NCBI RefSeq assembly: GCF_900103195.1
Contig: NZ_FMWU01000015.1
Span: 62,001-126,000 of the forward strand
DNA length: 64,000 bases
Origin: Methylobacterium sp. UNC378MF
GTDB taxonomy: Bacteria > Pseudomonadota > Alphaproteobacteria > Rhizobiales > Beijerinckiaceae
Direction of reading: 5' to 3'
Shown: piece after piece, positions 63,536 to 64,000 of the stretch
Position numbering within the stretch: the first letter of the stretch is position 1
How the letters are laid out: the number at the start of each line of letters is the position of its first letter
Program-made: the position numbers and the translations under genes
Notes under the pieces: model-generated
What the model saw: only the letters and a program-made list of their open reading frames with translations
Told to the model about the DNA's origin: nothing
Databases searched by the model: none

Positions 63536-64000
63536 ATGAGCGCCCTCGACGCCTTCGCGCTCCTGCGCCCGTGGTGGTTCCTGGCGATTCCGGTCGTGGC
63601 CCTGCTGGCCTTTCGCGCCGCGTGGCGCTCGGCGCCGCTGGGCGACTGGGCGCGGGCGGTGGACCCGGCGCTGATGGCCCATCTCGCCCGCACCGGCGCG
63701 GTGCTGGGCGGGCGGCGGCAGGCGAACCTCGCGGCCGCGCTGGCGGCCGGGACGATCGCCCTCGCGCTCACCGGTCCGGCCGTGGAGCGGGCGGACGGGC
63801 GGACCTTCCGCAACCTCGACGAGACCGTGATCGTCGTCGACCTGTCCCGCTCGGTCACCGAGGGCGGCAACCTCCAGGGCGTCCGGCAGGCCGCCGCGGC
63901 CGTGGCGGAGGCCGCCGGCACCCGGGCGGTCGCCCTCGTGGTCTACGCGGGCGACGCCTACCTCGCCGCCTCCCCGACCACGGACCGCGACAGCCTCGGC
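63536..64000 (+). CDS. VWA-domain protein (BatB/MxaL-like), cut by window edge
   Basis: 155 codons are visible with no stop before the window ends. It starts MSALDAFALLRPWWFLAIPVVALLAFRAAW (membrane helix), has a second helix (ANLAAALAAGTIALALTGP) and the start of a VWA domain with MIDAS DLSRS (D102, S104, S106) and ALVVYAGDAYLAASPTTD. ATG at 63536 follows GGAGG. It is the fifth gene of the moxR operon, separated from the fourth by a dispersed repeat. Confidence 0.85.
   Translation, partial: MSALDAFALLRPWWFLAIPVVALLAFRAAWRSAPLGDWARAVDPALMAHLARTGAVLGGRRQANLAAALAAGTIALALTGPAVERADGRTFRNLDETVIVVDLSRSVTEGGNLQGVRQAAAAVAEAAGTRAVALVVYAGDAYLAASPTTDRDSLG

Overview
The window is about 70% G+C and densely coded, and it reads as chromosomal DNA of a methylotrophic alphaproteobacterium, most likely Methylobacterium or Methylorubrum. 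The main clues are a probable methylsuccinyl-CoA dehydrogenase of the ethylmalonyl-CoA pathway, a moxR/DUF58/VWA cluster resembling mxaRSACKL, an ndvA/chvA-type glucan exporter, a MucR/Ros regulator, a rhizobial-type TTAA-N7-TTAA CtrA site, and the alphaproteobacterial gene orders pal-ybgF-tilS-ftsH and ispH-thrB-rnhA. I saw no rRNA, tRNA, CRISPR array, prophage or insertion sequence.

Layout. 0-10.5 kb: two divergent paralogous glycosyltransferases (one cut by the left edge), a 58-aa protein, a PAS-GGDEF-EAL protein, the acyl-CoA dehydrogenase, a small exported protein, a Rieske/FAD reductase, an EamA transporter and a YihY-type membrane protein. 10.9-23.2 kb: glucan ABC exporter, MotA/MotB-type stator pair, CAP-domain lipoprotein, diguanylate cyclase, large MscS channel, HNH nuclease, two outer-membrane barrels and an MmcQ/YjbR protein. 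23.2-31.1 kb: glmM, a TSUP transporter, ftsH, tilS, ybgF and pal on the minus strand, then a receiver-only response regulator. 31.2-42.5 kb: a divergent WcbI-like/GSCFA pair, nitroreductase, SHOCT protein, arabinose-5-phosphate isomerase, a lone glcD, a MucR regulator, a lone YejE-type permease, a DUF4112 protein and an aminotransferase. 42.7-52.5 kb: a complete tripartite RND efflux operon (adaptor, two pumps, outer-membrane channel). 52.8-58.8 kb: zwf, ispH-thrB-rnhA, an NlpC/P60 hydrolase and a basic hypothetical protein. 58.9-64 kb: MgtC-like protein and a moxR-DUF58-DUF4381-VWA-VWA operon running off the right edge.

The most notable non-coding signals are a near-perfect parS (ParB-binding) palindrome at 50820-50835 in the leader of the efflux channel gene, which suggests the window lies near the replication origin; a perfect CtrA site at 22632-22646; and at least three families of dispersed palindromic repeats, some copies of which lie inside plausible reading frames. 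The most notable protein features are a roughly 115-residue Ala/Ser/Gly-rich insertion in the second RND pump, a MucR homologue without the zinc-finger cysteines, and the divergent WcbI/GSCFA pair.

All assignments were made by reading the sequence. No database search was run, and several start codons are uncertain as stated in the entries.
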